NCBI GenBank assembly: GCA_030041075.1
Contig: JASHOP010000029.1
Coordinates: 1-50,146 of the forward strand
DNA length: 50,146 bases
Reading direction: 5' to 3'
DNA from: Thermoplasmata archaeon
GTDB lineage: Archaea; Thermoplasmatota; Thermoplasmata; Lutacidiplasmatales; UBA184
The position numbers were made by a program, and so were the translations under genes. Under the pieces are notes generated by a model, which had not been told where the DNA came from, searched no databases, and saw only the letters and a program-made list of their open reading frames with translations. Positions within the stretch are counted from its first letter, which is position 1, and each line of letters begins with the position of its first letter. This document shows positions 23,194-31,608 of the stretch, one piece after another.

Positions 23194-26009
23194 TCCCGCT
23201 CGGCCCGGAGGAGCTCCGTGAAGAACGCGTCGTCGCTCCGGTAGAGGCGGGCGAGGAGCCGACGGGCCGTGTCGGGCCCGACCCCCCGGGCGGCGAGGGC
23301 GAGGAGGGCCCGTTCGCCGTGGTGGGCGAGGAGCTCCGCGGACGTGTAGCCGGATCGGACGAGGGACTCCGTCTCCGGGGGAACGGGCCTCTCGCGCCGG
23401 GATTTCGGCGGAGACGCCGTCCGGCTGGCGCGACGCCGGCGCTTGGCGTAGCGGGAGAGCCGTTCGATCTCCCCCTCCCGCCGGGGCGACAGGACCGCGG
23501 ACAGCGATCCCCGGCAGAGGAGGCACCGGCTCCCGCCCTCGGCCCGGTAGCGCAGGGCGGTCGTCGTCCGAACGAACCCGCAGCGCAGGCAGACCAGGGT
23601 CAGGGGCTCGCGTTCGAGCCGCTCCCGGATCGCCTTCAGCAGCGTGGGCGGGGGGACGTCCGGAACGGCCCTCCAGCGCAGCCGGTCGAGGGGACCGTCG
23701 GTCAGGGGCGAGGGGGCCGATCCGACCACCTCGATCGCGCCCGACCGGACCCTCTCGAGGACCCGCTCGGCATGGTCGAGGTCGTAGCGGTCGTGGAGTG
23801 TCTTCTCGAGCGCCTCCTCCCCGAGGGGGGAGGCCTGGGCGGCCCGGAGCAGCGGGTCGAGGGTCCGCAGGTCGCGCGGGTCGGCCGAGGCCGGCAGGAC
23901 CCCGAGCTTGCGTGCGACGTTGAGGAAGACCCACCGGTAGTCGAAGCCGGTGGGGACGAGCCGTTCGACGAGCGGTCGCAGCGTCGCCGGCTCGATCGCG
24001 AACGCATCGGCGAGCGCGGGGATGTCCAGCGCGACCGGGAGCTCGAGCACGAACCAGGTCGGCTCGACCGAGGCGAGCTCGACCCGGCCGCCGAGCCGGG
24101 CGGTGAGAGTTCCCGCGACGGCCAGGGCCAGCGTTTCGTTCGTCCGGCTTCCGAAGCACGCTCCGAACACGGCGAGCCGGCCCCGGATCGTCACCGTGAC
24201 CCGCACGTCGGTCGCCATCGCGCCCGACGCGAGCGCCTCCGAGCGGCGGCGCGCGAGCCGCCCCCGGTCCACGGCCGAGATGGGATACGCGTCGAACGCG
24301 CCCGTCCGGCGGAGTTCGCCGATCTCCTGGGCGACGTCGAACGGCACCGGGATATCCTCCCCGACCCACCGGGGCTCCTGACCCAGCTCCTGGACCCCTT
24401 CCACGAGCAGCTCCCCTTCCCGGTGCTCGACGACCTTCCAGGTCCGCCCGTGGAGCAGGAAGATCTCCTCGGGCTGGGCGAGGACCTGAGTCAGGACGAA
24501 CCGCTCGTCCAGCGTTCCGATCAGCCGGCGGGTGGCCAGATCGCGCAGTCGGTACGTCCGCTCGTCCGGGATGAGGGAGAGCGAAGCGTAGAACCGTCGG
24601 AGGGTCCCGCGGCCCGGCTCCAGGCGCCGGTCGGACGCTCGGGCAAGGTGGAGCGCGACGAGATAGTTCACGAGCTCGTCCCATTCGCGCTCCCCGAGCT
24701 CCGCGACGCAGGCGGCCCGCCGGAGCCGTGCGACGATCGCCGCACGGTCCGCCGGCCCCTCGGCCCGCAGCTCGGCGACGATCTGCTGGGCCGCCGCGAG
24801 CCGGTTGCGGGTGCGCCACGCCACGGGCTCGACCAGTCCGGCCGTAGCCCGCCGAGCCAGGACCGCCGCCTCCTCGAGGTCGTCGTCGTCGAGGGCCACG
24901 ACCTGACCATGGATCGTGCGGTCGAGACGGTGGCCGGACCGGCCGACCCGCTGGACGAGCCGAACGACCTGGTGGGGGGAACCGAACTGGACGACGTGGT
25001 CGACCGCGCCGATGTCGATCCCGAGCTCGAGCGACGACGTCGCCACGAGCGCGCGGAGGCTACCTTCCCGGAACGCGCGCTCTGCCTCCTCGCGGACCTC
25101 GCGGGAGAGCGAGCCGTGATGGACCGCGATCGCGAGGTCGGGGGCCAGCCGTTGCAGGCGGGCCGCGAGGCCTTCCGCGGTCGGCCGGGTGTTGACGAAG
25201 ACGAGCGAGGTGCGGTGGGCCCGGATCTCCCGCTCGACCGCTCGGACCCCCCGGAGGAGCGCAGGGTCCGCCTTCAGCTCGAGAACGACCGCCGGGTCGA
25301 GCGGGGAGGTCGGCTCCTCCGCCTCCTCCGCCACGAGCGCCAGGGTCCGGCGTGCGGAGGCGGCTCGCACCTCGACCCGGCGCGGCTCGGGCGACAGGAA
25401 GCGGGCCACCGCATCGGGGTTGCCGACCGTGGCCGAGAGGCCGATCCGGCGGACCGCCCGCCCCGCGAGGGCGTCGAGTCGCTCGAGGGTGATCCCGAGC
25501 TGCGCTCCGCGATCGGAGCCGGCCAGCTCGTGGACCTCGTCGACGACGACGGCGCGCACGTTCGCGATCGCACGCCGTAGGAGCTTCCCGACCAGAAGGA
25601 TCTGGAGGGTCTCCGGTGTCGTCAGCAGGAGGTCCGGGGGACGGCGGGACTGCGCGAGCCGGGCGGAGGTCGGCGTGTCGCCGTGCCGGACCGCGGCCGT
25701 GAGGCCGACCTCCCCGACCAGCGAGAGGAGGCGGTGCTCGAGGTCGCGGTTGAGCGCGCGGAGGGGCGTGATGTAGAGGATCGAGACCGGGGGGCTAGGT
25801 TCGCTGAGCCGTCGCGTGAGGAGCGGCAGGAGGGCGGCTTCGGTCTTCCCCGTGCCCGTCGGAGAGAGCAGGAGCGCGTCCGCGTCGGTCGCGAGGACCG
25901 GGGCCGCGAGGCGCTGGATCTCGGTCAGCTCGCGGAACCCCCGGCGGTCGGCCGCGGCGGCGAGCCGTGGATCGATACCGGGGATCTCGAGGGGGGAGCG
26001 CGCGACCAT
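23163..26009 (-). CDS. lhr: Lhr-family ATP-dependent DNA helicase
   Basis: A large SF2 helicase of 948 residues, matching archaeal Lhr, linked to DNA repair and replication-coupled processes. Motifs: Q-like FRELTEIQRLAAP, I SPTGTGKTEA, Ia TPLRALNRD, II VDEVHEL, III GLSATVGNP, V ATSSLELGIDIG, VI QRVGRSGHR. The winged-helix and Lhr-core part follows (about 400-800). A C-terminal zinc ribbon has CLRCG and CLLCRG (about 805-840), then a basic stretch and a helical tail. The ATG at 26009 is followed by the expected short lead (SPLEIPGIDPRL). It ends antisense inside the last 31 bases of trm1. Confidence 0.93.
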   Translation of the reverse strand: MVARSPLEIPGIDPRLAAAADRRGFRELTEIQRLAAPVLATDADALLLSPTGTGKTEAALLPLLTRRLSEPSPPVSILYITPLRALNRDLEHRLLSLVGEVGLTAAVRHGDTPTSARLAQSRRPPDLLLTTPETLQILLVGKLLRRAIANVRAVVVDEVHELAGSDRGAQLGITLERLDALAGRAVRRIGLSATVGNPDAVARFLSPEPRRVEVRAASARRTLALVAEEAEEPTSPLDPAVVLELKADPALLRGVRAVEREIRAHRTSLVFVNTRPTAEGLAARLQRLAPDLAIAVHHGSLSREVREEAERAFREGSLRALVATSSLELGIDIGAVDHVVQFGSPHQVVRLVQRVGRSGHRLDRTIHGQVVALDDDDLEEAAVLARRATAGLVEPVAWRTRNRLAAAQQIVAELRAEGPADRAAIVARLRRAACVAELGEREWDELVNYLVALHLARASDRRLEPGRGTLRRFYASLSLIPDERTYRLRDLATRRLIGTLDERFVLTQVLAQPEEIFLLHGRTWKVVEHREGELLVEGVQELGQEPRWVGEDIPVPFDVAQEIGELRRTGAFDAYPISAVDRGRLARRRSEALASGAMATDVRVTVTIRGRLAVFGACFGSRTNETLALAVAGTLTARLGGRVELASVEPTWFVLELPVALDIPALADAFAIEPATLRPLVERLVPTGFDYRWVFLNVARKLGVLPASADPRDLRTLDPLLRAAQASPLGEEALEKTLHDRYDLDHAERVLERVRSGAIEVVGSAPSPLTDGPLDRLRWRAVPDVPPPTLLKAIRERLEREPLTLVCLRCGFVRTTTALRYRAEGGSRCLLCRGSLSAVLSPRREGEIERLSRYAKRRRRASRTASPPKSRRERPVPPETESLVRSGYTSAELLAHHGERALLALAARGVGPDTARRLLARLYRSDDAFFTELLRAERDYARTRAFWD

Positions 26010-26053
26010 CGGCCGTCCGGGAACCCGGGTCCCGCGGAAAGGAATGTCGGACC

Positions 26054-26491
26054 CTACGTGCCTTTCGGGGGCTCGAGGTCGAGCATCCTCAACCCGAAGC
26101 TTTCCACCATCGGGCGTCCGAACGTGCGGCCAGGAAACGCGTCGACCAGCACCTCCTGCAGGATGCCGACGGTCGCACGGATCAGATGGCCTCCCACGAG
26201 CCGGTGGTCGGGGCCAGCGAGCGCGGCGTGGAGGTGGACCGACGGGTTGCCGTCCGCGTGCGCGATCGTCCCGTGAAGAGCGACCACCTCGTGGGGCTCC
26301 GCGATCGGGTGCGGTTGATACGCCGCGCCGTCCCAGTAGCCGACCGTGGCCGTGCGGAACATCCCGATTCCCGAGACGACCGCGGCCGCGCGGAGACCTT
26401 CGCGCCGTGCGAAGTCGGAGATCGCCTCGAAGAGGTCCTGTCCGTCGTCGAGGCGCAGCAGGTATCGATCGCCGTCCCGAGCGGTCTGCAT
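26054..26491 (-). CDS. PPC (DUF296) domain protein
   Basis: A 145-residue stand-alone PPC/DUF296 protein, a trimeric fold also found in plant AT-hook proteins. Seen: YLLRLDDGQDLFEAISDFARREGLRAAAVVSGIGMFRTATVGYWD, then HGTIAHADGNPSVHLHAALAGPDHRLVGGHLIRATVGILQEVLVDAF. The histidines of HLH and GGH are the family's possible metal site. Archaeal and bacterial members are of unknown function, although DNA binding is often proposed. It is divergent from the LarE gene, with an 86-base gap between them. Confidence 0.85.
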   Translation of the reverse strand: MQTARDGDRYLLRLDDGQDLFEAISDFARREGLRAAAVVSGIGMFRTATVGYWDGAAYQPHPIAEPHEVVALHGTIAHADGNPSVHLHAALAGPDHRLVGGHLIRATVGILQEVLVDAFPGRTFGRPMVESFGLRMLDLEPPKGT

Positions 26492-26577
26492 CCGAGGAGC
26501 GAAACGGTCCTCCGCTAAGGGGGTTGCGCGCCGGCTCAGGGAAAACGGTAAGGTGGCTCCCCCGCTTCGCGAAGGGG

Positions 26578-27408
26578 ATGACGAGGGAACCCGGGTCGTC
26601 GTCCGTCCCGAGGAGCGAGGGGGACGTTGTGACCTGGATCCGATCGCGGGGTCCCGCGCTCGTCGCCCTTTCCGGCGGAGTCGACTCGTCGCTCGTAGCG
26701 TCGCTCGCGCACGAGGCGCTCGGGGACCGGGCGGTCGCGGTCACGGTCGCGAACTCGGCGCTCGCGCCGCGGGAATCCCGCCTCGCCGCCCGCGTCGCGG
26801 CCTCGATCGGCATCGCGCACACCGTCTTGGGGGCCGAACCGCTCGATCGACCCGAGTACCGTGCCAACGGGCCCGACCGTTGTTACTTCTGCCGGGCCGT
26901 CGAGACCGCCGCGCTGCGGAGCTACGGGGGCTCCCACGGGGTGGCGCAGTACCTCGATGGGATCCACCTCGACGACCTCGCGGACGATCGACCGGGGATC
27001 CGCGCGGTCAACGAGGCCGGATTCTCGCATCCGCTCCTCTGGGCCGGATGGGCGAAACGGAACGTCCGCGAGATAGCGCGCACCCGCGGACTCCCGAACT
27101 GGGACCGGCCGTCCGACGCGTGCCTCGCGTCGAGGGTCGCCCGGGGCGAGCGCATCGACGCCGAGCTCCTGGCCCGAGTCGACACCGCCGAGGAGTTCCT
27201 CCTGGCCCAGGGGTTCCGCCGCGTCCGGGTGCGGACCCGAGCGGGGGCCGCTCGCGTCGAGGTCGATCCCGACGAGGTCCCCCGTCTTCTCGGGGAGCCG
27301 ATCGCCGGCGAGGTGACCCGACGGCTGGCGGCCCTGGGTTTCTCCTCCGTCACGCTCGATCCGCGCGGCTACCCGGGGGCGCGCGAGCCGATCGCGGTTC
27401 TGCGATGA
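26578..27408 (+). CDS. larE: LarE-like ATP-dependent sacrificial sulfur transferase
   Basis: A 276-residue PP-loop enzyme related to LarE, which adds sulfur to the pincer cofactor precursor of nickel enzymes such as lactate racemase. The PP-loop SGGVDSS is at residues 32-38. Three cysteines are placed as in cluster-binding LarE: CYFC (Cys102, Cys105) and CLASR (Cys182). That suggests a [4Fe-4S] form rather than the single-cysteine sacrificial form. LarA, LarB and LarC are not in the window, so the sulfur acceptor may differ. The ATG at 26578 is preceded by AAGGGG and a CTTCGCGAAG palindrome. Its stop overlaps the uvrB start (ATGA). Confidence 0.85.
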   Translation: MTREPGSSSVPRSEGDVVTWIRSRGPALVALSGGVDSSLVASLAHEALGDRAVAVTVANSALAPRESRLAARVAASIGIAHTVLGAEPLDRPEYRANGPDRCYFCRAVETAALRSYGGSHGVAQYLDGIHLDDLADDRPGIRAVNEAGFSHPLLWAGWAKRNVREIARTRGLPNWDRPSDACLASRVARGERIDAELLARVDTAEEFLLAQGFRRVRVRTRAGAARVEVDPDEVPRLLGEPIAGEVTRRLAALGFSSVTLDPRGYPGAREPIAVLR

Positions 27409-29462
27409 GCGCCTCGCGCGGGGTCCCGAGCTCTCCGGCGTCCACGGCTCGGGCGCCGGGCCGGTTCGAGCTCTCCACCGACCTCGTCCCTCAGGGGGAC
27501 CAGCCGGCCGCGATCGACGCGATCGTCGAGCGGATCGAGCGACGTGACAAGTTCGTCACGCTCCTCGGGGTCACGGGGAGCGGCAAGACGTTCACGATGG
27601 CCCACGCGGTCCAGCGCCTCCAGCGCCCGACCCTGGTCATCAGCCCGAACAAGACGCTCGCCGCCCAGCTGGTGAGCGAGTTCCGGTCCCTCTTTCCGAC
27701 CAGCGCGGTCGAGTACTTCGTGAGCTACTACGACTACTACCAGCCCGAGGCCTACGTTCCCCAGATCGACCTGTTCATCGAGAAGGACGCGGCGATCAAC
27801 GAGGAGATCGACCGGCTCCGGCACCGGGCGACGCAAGCGCTGCTCACCCGACGGGACGTTCTCGTGGTCGCGTCGGTCAGTTGCATCTACGGTCTCGGCT
27901 CCCCCGAGGACTACCGGGCGTCGGTCGTCGACCTGAGGGTAGGACAGGAGGTCGGACGCCAGGCGCTCCTCGAGCAGCTGGTCCGGATGAAGTACTCCCG
28001 CAACGACGTCGAGCTGCGCCGGGGCCGCTTCCGGGTCCGTGGGGGGACGATCGACGTGATGGGGGCCGGCGAGACGATCCACCGGATCGTCCTCGAGGGA
28101 AAGACCGTCGGGGCGATCGCCGAGCTCGACCCCGTGACCCAGGAGGAACGGCGCGAGCTCCCCGACCTCGCGATCTTTCCCGCGACCCACTTCCTCACGA
28201 TCGACGCTCGGATGCGGAGGATCCTGGGTGAGATCGAGCAGGAGCGCGACGCCCGCGTTGCCGAGCTGCGGGCCGAGGAGAAGATCGTCGAGGCGCAGCG
28301 GCTCCAGGGCCGCGTCACCTACGACCTCGAGATGCTCCGGGAGACGGGTTACTGCCCCGGGGTCGAGAACTACTCCCGCTACTTCTCCGGCCGCAAGACC
28401 GGCGAGCCGCCGTATACGCTCCTCGACTTCTTCCCGGACGATCTCCTCGTCTTCATGGACGAGTCGCACGTCGGCGTGCCGCAGCTCCAGGGGATGTACA
28501 AGGGCGATCGAAGCCGCAAGGACAACCTGGTCGAGTTCGGGTGGCGTCTCCCGTCCTGCCGCGACAACCGGCCGCTCCGGTTCGAGGAGTTCCTCGGGCG
28601 GGTGCCGCAGGTCGTGTTCGTCTCGGCGACCCCCGGACCGTACGAGCGCCGAGTGTCGCGGGATATCGTCGAGCAGATCATCCGGCCGACGGGACTCGTC
28701 GACCCCCCCGTCGAGGTCCGGCCGCTCAAGGGGCACATCGCCGACCTCGTCGCCGAGCTCAAGGCCTGCATCGCCCGGGGGGATCGCGCCCTCGTCACCA
28801 CCCTCACGAAGCGGACGAGCGAGGAGCTCAGCCGGTACCTCACCGGCCTCGGCCTTCGGGTCCGATACCTCCACTCCGACATCGAGACCCTGAAGCGGGT
28901 CGAGGTCCTCCGGGACCTCCGTCTCGGCCGATTCGACATCCTCGTGGGGATCAACCTCCTTCGAGAAGGGCTCGACCTCCCCGAGGTGAGCTTCGTCGCG
29001 ATCCTCGACGCCGACAAGGAGGGATACCTCCGGAGCGAGACGTCGATCGTCCAGACCGCCGGCCGGGCGAGCCGCAACCTCTCCGGCAAGGTCGTGCTCT
29101 ACGCGGACCGGGCCACCGGCTCGATGCGCCGCGCGATCGCCGAGATGGCCCGGCGGCGCGCCGCCCAGATCCGGTACAACGCCGCGCACGGGATCGTCCC
29201 CGAGACGGTCCGCAAGGAGGTCCGCTCGATCCTCGCCGCCGACGAGGAGGTCCCGTCGGGCGACCTCTCCGTCGCGGGGCTCGGGAAGCGCTGGAAGGAC
29301 CGGATCCCGCTCCTGCTCGCGAACCTCGAGGAGGAGATGCGGCTCGCCGCCGAGCGGCTCGAGTTCGAGGAGGCCGCGCGCATCCGGGACCGGATCCACG
29401 AGCTCCGTCGCCAGGCGGAGGAGGCCCGCGGCGGCCCGCGGGCCGGCGCGACGCCCGCGTGA
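27405..29462 (+). CDS. uvrB: UvrB, excinuclease ABC subunit B
   Basis: The damage-verifying helicase-like subunit of bacterial-type nucleotide excision repair. At 685 residues it is full length. Walker A GVTGSGKT, the beta-hairpin segment YYDYYQPEAYVP, motif II FMDESH, SATPGPYE, GINLLREGLDLPEV, and QTAGRASRN are all present. The C-terminal UvrC-binding UVR motif is seen in EEMRLAAERLEFEEAARIRDRIHELR. UvrABC in archaea is generally thought to have come from bacteria. uvrA and uvrC are not in the window. It overlaps larE by four bases, so the two are probably co-translated. Confidence 0.97.
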   Translation: MSASRGVPSSPASTARAPGRFELSTDLVPQGDQPAAIDAIVERIERRDKFVTLLGVTGSGKTFTMAHAVQRLQRPTLVISPNKTLAAQLVSEFRSLFPTSAVEYFVSYYDYYQPEAYVPQIDLFIEKDAAINEEIDRLRHRATQALLTRRDVLVVASVSCIYGLGSPEDYRASVVDLRVGQEVGRQALLEQLVRMKYSRNDVELRRGRFRVRGGTIDVMGAGETIHRIVLEGKTVGAIAELDPVTQEERRELPDLAIFPATHFLTIDARMRRILGEIEQERDARVAELRAEEKIVEAQRLQGRVTYDLEMLRETGYCPGVENYSRYFSGRKTGEPPYTLLDFFPDDLLVFMDESHVGVPQLQGMYKGDRSRKDNLVEFGWRLPSCRDNRPLRFEEFLGRVPQVVFVSATPGPYERRVSRDIVEQIIRPTGLVDPPVEVRPLKGHIADLVAELKACIARGDRALVTTLTKRTSEELSRYLTGLGLRVRYLHSDIETLKRVEVLRDLRLGRFDILVGINLLREGLDLPEVSFVAILDADKEGYLRSETSIVQTAGRASRNLSGKVVLYADRATGSMRRAIAEMARRRAAQIRYNAAHGIVPETVRKEVRSILAADEEVPSGDLSVAGLGKRWKDRIPLLLANLEEEMRLAAERLEFEEAARIRDRIHELRRQAEEARGGPRAGATPA

Positions 29463-29515
29463 CGCGCCGGTCCCGCATCCGACGAGGATTTAGGAGACCC
29501 GGATACCCCCGTTCG

Positions 29516-30328
29516 ATGCCGCGACGCACGCCGGCGGCCCCGGGCGGGGGCGGGCTGGACGCCCTCCGTCGCAGCGGCTCCGCCACGGAGATGCTGTTCC
29601 TCTACGAGTGCGTGACCCAGAGCGTCCCGCGGCTCAAGATCGTCGCCGACCGGCTCGGCCTCACGGTCCAGGCCGCCTCGCATCTCTACCGCGAGCTCTC
29701 CCGCCGGGGTCTGGTGGAGCTCCGCGAGGGCCACTACCGCCCGACCGTGCGCGGCGTGGCAACGCTCCAGGGTAGCCTCTCCGCCGTGGCGGAGGAGGTC
29801 GGTCAGCGGTTGGAGCGGCTCGAGATCGTCCGTACGACGCGTGCCGTCGCCCGGCGGCCGATAGTCGGTGGCCAGCCCGTGGGGCTCGAGCTCGTCGACG
29901 GGATTCTCACGGCGATTCCGGGGGGGCGCGGCGGGTCGCGCGGAACGGCGAGGTCGTCGGCGCGCCCGGGGGAGCTGGTCGAGGTCAACGGGCTGAAGGG
30001 GATCGTCCCGATCACGACCGGCTCCGTCTCCGTCTGGGTCGTCCCCCGTGACCGCGCCGCGCTCGAACCGGCCCGCCGCAAGGCGAGTCGCTTGGTCCGG
30101 ACGACGATCCCCCCGCTCCTCGTGGCCCAGGGGCTCGAGGCGATCCACCTCGCGAGCCGCGCCACCCGGCAGCCCGTGACCCGGTTCGGGGCCGCGGCGG
30201 CCTGCCTCGAGGCGTCCCGCCTCGGCGTTGACAGCGTGGCGTTCGTCTCCGAGGACGAGCTCCCGCGCTTCCTCGCGTCGTTCTCGGGGGCGAACCCTCC
30301 ACCGGTGACCGTCGCGAGGCTCGGTTAG
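29516..30328 (+). CDS. Winged-helix transcriptional regulator
   Basis: A 270-residue protein. Residues about 25-85 form a winged helix-turn-helix (MLFLYECVTQSVPRLKIVADRLGLTVQAASHLYRELSRRGLVELREG). The remaining C-terminal domain carries ELVEVNGLKGIVPITTGSVSVWVVP and a segment with AAACLEASRLGVDSVAFVSEDELPRF. It may bind a small ligand, but I recognise no specific family with certainty. An AT-rich GATTTAGGAG stretch lies about 30 bases before the ATG. The 3' end overlaps the convergent PP-loop gene by four bases. Confidence 0.72.
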   Translation: MPRRTPAAPGGGGLDALRRSGSATEMLFLYECVTQSVPRLKIVADRLGLTVQAASHLYRELSRRGLVELREGHYRPTVRGVATLQGSLSAVAEEVGQRLERLEIVRTTRAVARRPIVGGQPVGLELVDGILTAIPGGRGGSRGTARSSARPGELVEVNGLKGIVPITTGSVSVWVVPRDRAALEPARRKASRLVRTTIPPLLVAQGLEAIHLASRATRQPVTRFGAAAACLEASRLGVDSVAFVSEDELPRFLASFSGANPPPVTVARLG

Positions 30329-31365
30329 CCAACGGCCCCGGGGAATCGATCGGCGGACGCGCGCGCAGGGTACGCCCCGCAGGTGCGGCAGAAGTTCGAG
30401 TCGTCCCGGGGGAGCTCGAACCCGCACCCCTGGCACGGGTTGCGTCCGAACCGCACGAGTGGCGGCCGGTCCCCGAACACCTCGCGGAAGACGCGGTAGT
30501 AGGCGAGCTGCTCCGCGTCGCGGATCGTCACGCGGTCGTCCTCCCGGATCCGTTGAATCTCCCGCTTCAGGAGCTCGGGCGAGGTCCGGGACCGGAAGAA
30601 CTCGGGGAGAGCGTGGGTTCCCGATCCGACCTCGATCGGGTCCTTGCGTCGCCAGCACGATGAGGTCTCGGGAAACGCCTCGCGCAGCGCGATCTTCCCG
30701 AACGTCACCCCGTCGTGCACGCCGACCTTCCGTGCCTTCGGCAGCGCGGTGGCGAACCGGACCACGCTCGGATCGGTGAACGGGGCGCGGACCTCGATCC
30801 CCAACTCCCGTCCCAGCGGCACCGAGGAGAACTGCATCGACTCGGCCATCCGCCGCGAGTACTCCTCGAACTCCGCCGGGGGCTTCGCCCACATGAACGA
30901 GTAGCCCCCGAACAGCTCGTCGGCCGCGTCGCCGGTCATGACCGTCCGGCACCCCAGGGCGCCGGCCTCGCGAAGGCCGCGAGCGATCACGATGCTGTTG
31001 CGGAGCTCCATCGGGTCGAAGCTGCGCAGCACCCGCGCCACGAACCCGACCTCGTCGAGGAGCTCCTCGACCGAGACCTCGACCAGCCGATGGTTCCAGC
31101 CCAGCTCCGCCGCGATGCGCTGGGCGTATGCCCGGTCCGGCGCTTCGGGCGAGGTCAGTACCGTCACCGCCGTTCGGGTCCCGGAAGCCGCGGCGAGAGG
31201 AGCGAGAATCGACGTGTCGAGGCCGCCCGAAAGGAGCATCCCGTCCGAGGGCCTCCTACGCGCCGCGTCCTCGACAAGGCGACGCAGCTCGGTCCGCTCC
31301 GAGGTGGGGGACGGGGTGTGGTCCCGACGGGGCGTGGCGGCCGCCGCGGCTTCCAGGGCCGCCAT
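30325..31365 (-). CDS. Asparagine-synthase-like PP-loop protein with C-terminal zinc ribbon
   Basis: A 346-residue protein with the synthetase half of asparagine synthase only. The PP-loop LLSGGLDTS is at about residues 45-52, followed by GDAADELFGGYSFMW, which is the AsnB hallmark. The glutaminase domain is absent. At the C-terminus CQGCG and CRTCG form a zinc ribbon, which is not part of classic AsnB. It may adenylate another substrate or use free ammonia; this is an inference. The ATG at 31365 is chosen because a minus-strand CCTATAGTC TATA box lies about 26 bases upstream. Longer in-frame starts would run through the 82-bp repeat. Confidence 0.8.
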   Translation of the reverse strand: MAALEAAAAATPRRDHTPSPTSERTELRRLVEDAARRRPSDGMLLSGGLDTSILAPLAAASGTRTAVTVLTSPEAPDRAYAQRIAAELGWNHRLVEVSVEELLDEVGFVARVLRSFDPMELRNSIVIARGLREAGALGCRTVMTGDAADELFGGYSFMWAKPPAEFEEYSRRMAESMQFSSVPLGRELGIEVRAPFTDPSVVRFATALPKARKVGVHDGVTFGKIALREAFPETSSCWRRKDPIEVGSGTHALPEFFRSRTSPELLKREIQRIREDDRVTIRDAEQLAYYRVFREVFGDRPPLVRFGRNPCQGCGFELPRDDSNFCRTCGAYPARASADRFPGAVG

Positions 31366-31387
31366 CCTCCGCTCGAGCCGAGCCGTG

Positions 31388-31397
31388 ACTATAGGCG
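31388..31397 (-). promoter_or_regulatory. TATA box of the asparagine-synthase-like gene
   Basis: Minus-strand GCCTATAGTC, about 26 bases before the ATG at 31365. It lies just outside the edge of the 82-bp repeat, which begins 13 bases further upstream of this gene. Confidence 0.5.
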
Positions 31398-31409
31398 TTT
31401 GCCTTCGGT

Positions 31410-31491
31410 GGTTCTGTTGCGCATTCGCGGGGCGGAGAGGGCTCGCGCCATCATGATCGAGGACTCGGCTCCGCGAAGTGCGACAATGCCG
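31410..31491. repeat. 82-bp direct repeat, copy A
   Basis: By eye this aligns without gaps to 35432-35513, with about 12 differences in 82 positions. Shared blocks include TTCGCGGGGCGGAGAG and ATGATCGAGG. Both copies have the same orientation and flank the two paralogous surface-protein genes. Copy B directly adjoins a transposase relic, so the repeat probably derives from an insertion sequence. Confidence 0.7.
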
Positions 31492-31608
31492 TATGGGTGT
31501 CCCGATGGTTTCGGAGAACTGCCGTACGTTTGGTGCGGCCGTGGAACCACAGGAAACTGTTACCAATGCGGACGTACCCGTGGAGATACAGGTCGCTACA
31601 AACTATGA
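31486..31608 (+). CDS. Possible small cysteine-rich protein (40 aa)
   Basis: A short reading frame starting at ATG 31486 inside the end of repeat copy A. It encodes a 40-residue peptide with cysteines at positions 5, 17, 23 and 26 (WCGRG, NCYQCG), reminiscent of a small zinc-binding knuckle. The stop TGA lies in the left arm of the hairpin at 31600-31659. A second overlapping frame (31493-31807) also looks codable, and both cannot be correct. I recognise no family. Confidence 0.2.
   Translation: MPYGCPDGFGELPYVWCGRGTTGNCYQCGRTRGDTGRYKL

Noticed and set aside
22474..24819. Long minus-strand frame overlapping lhr in another phase
   Set aside because: Arg/Pro/Gly-rich shadow; the Lhr frame has all helicase motifs in order.
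30715..31485. Plus-strand frame opposite the asparagine-synthase-like gene
   Set aside because: Antisense to a clear PP-loop gene; only its last 41 codons, beyond the repeat, were considered as a separate small frame.
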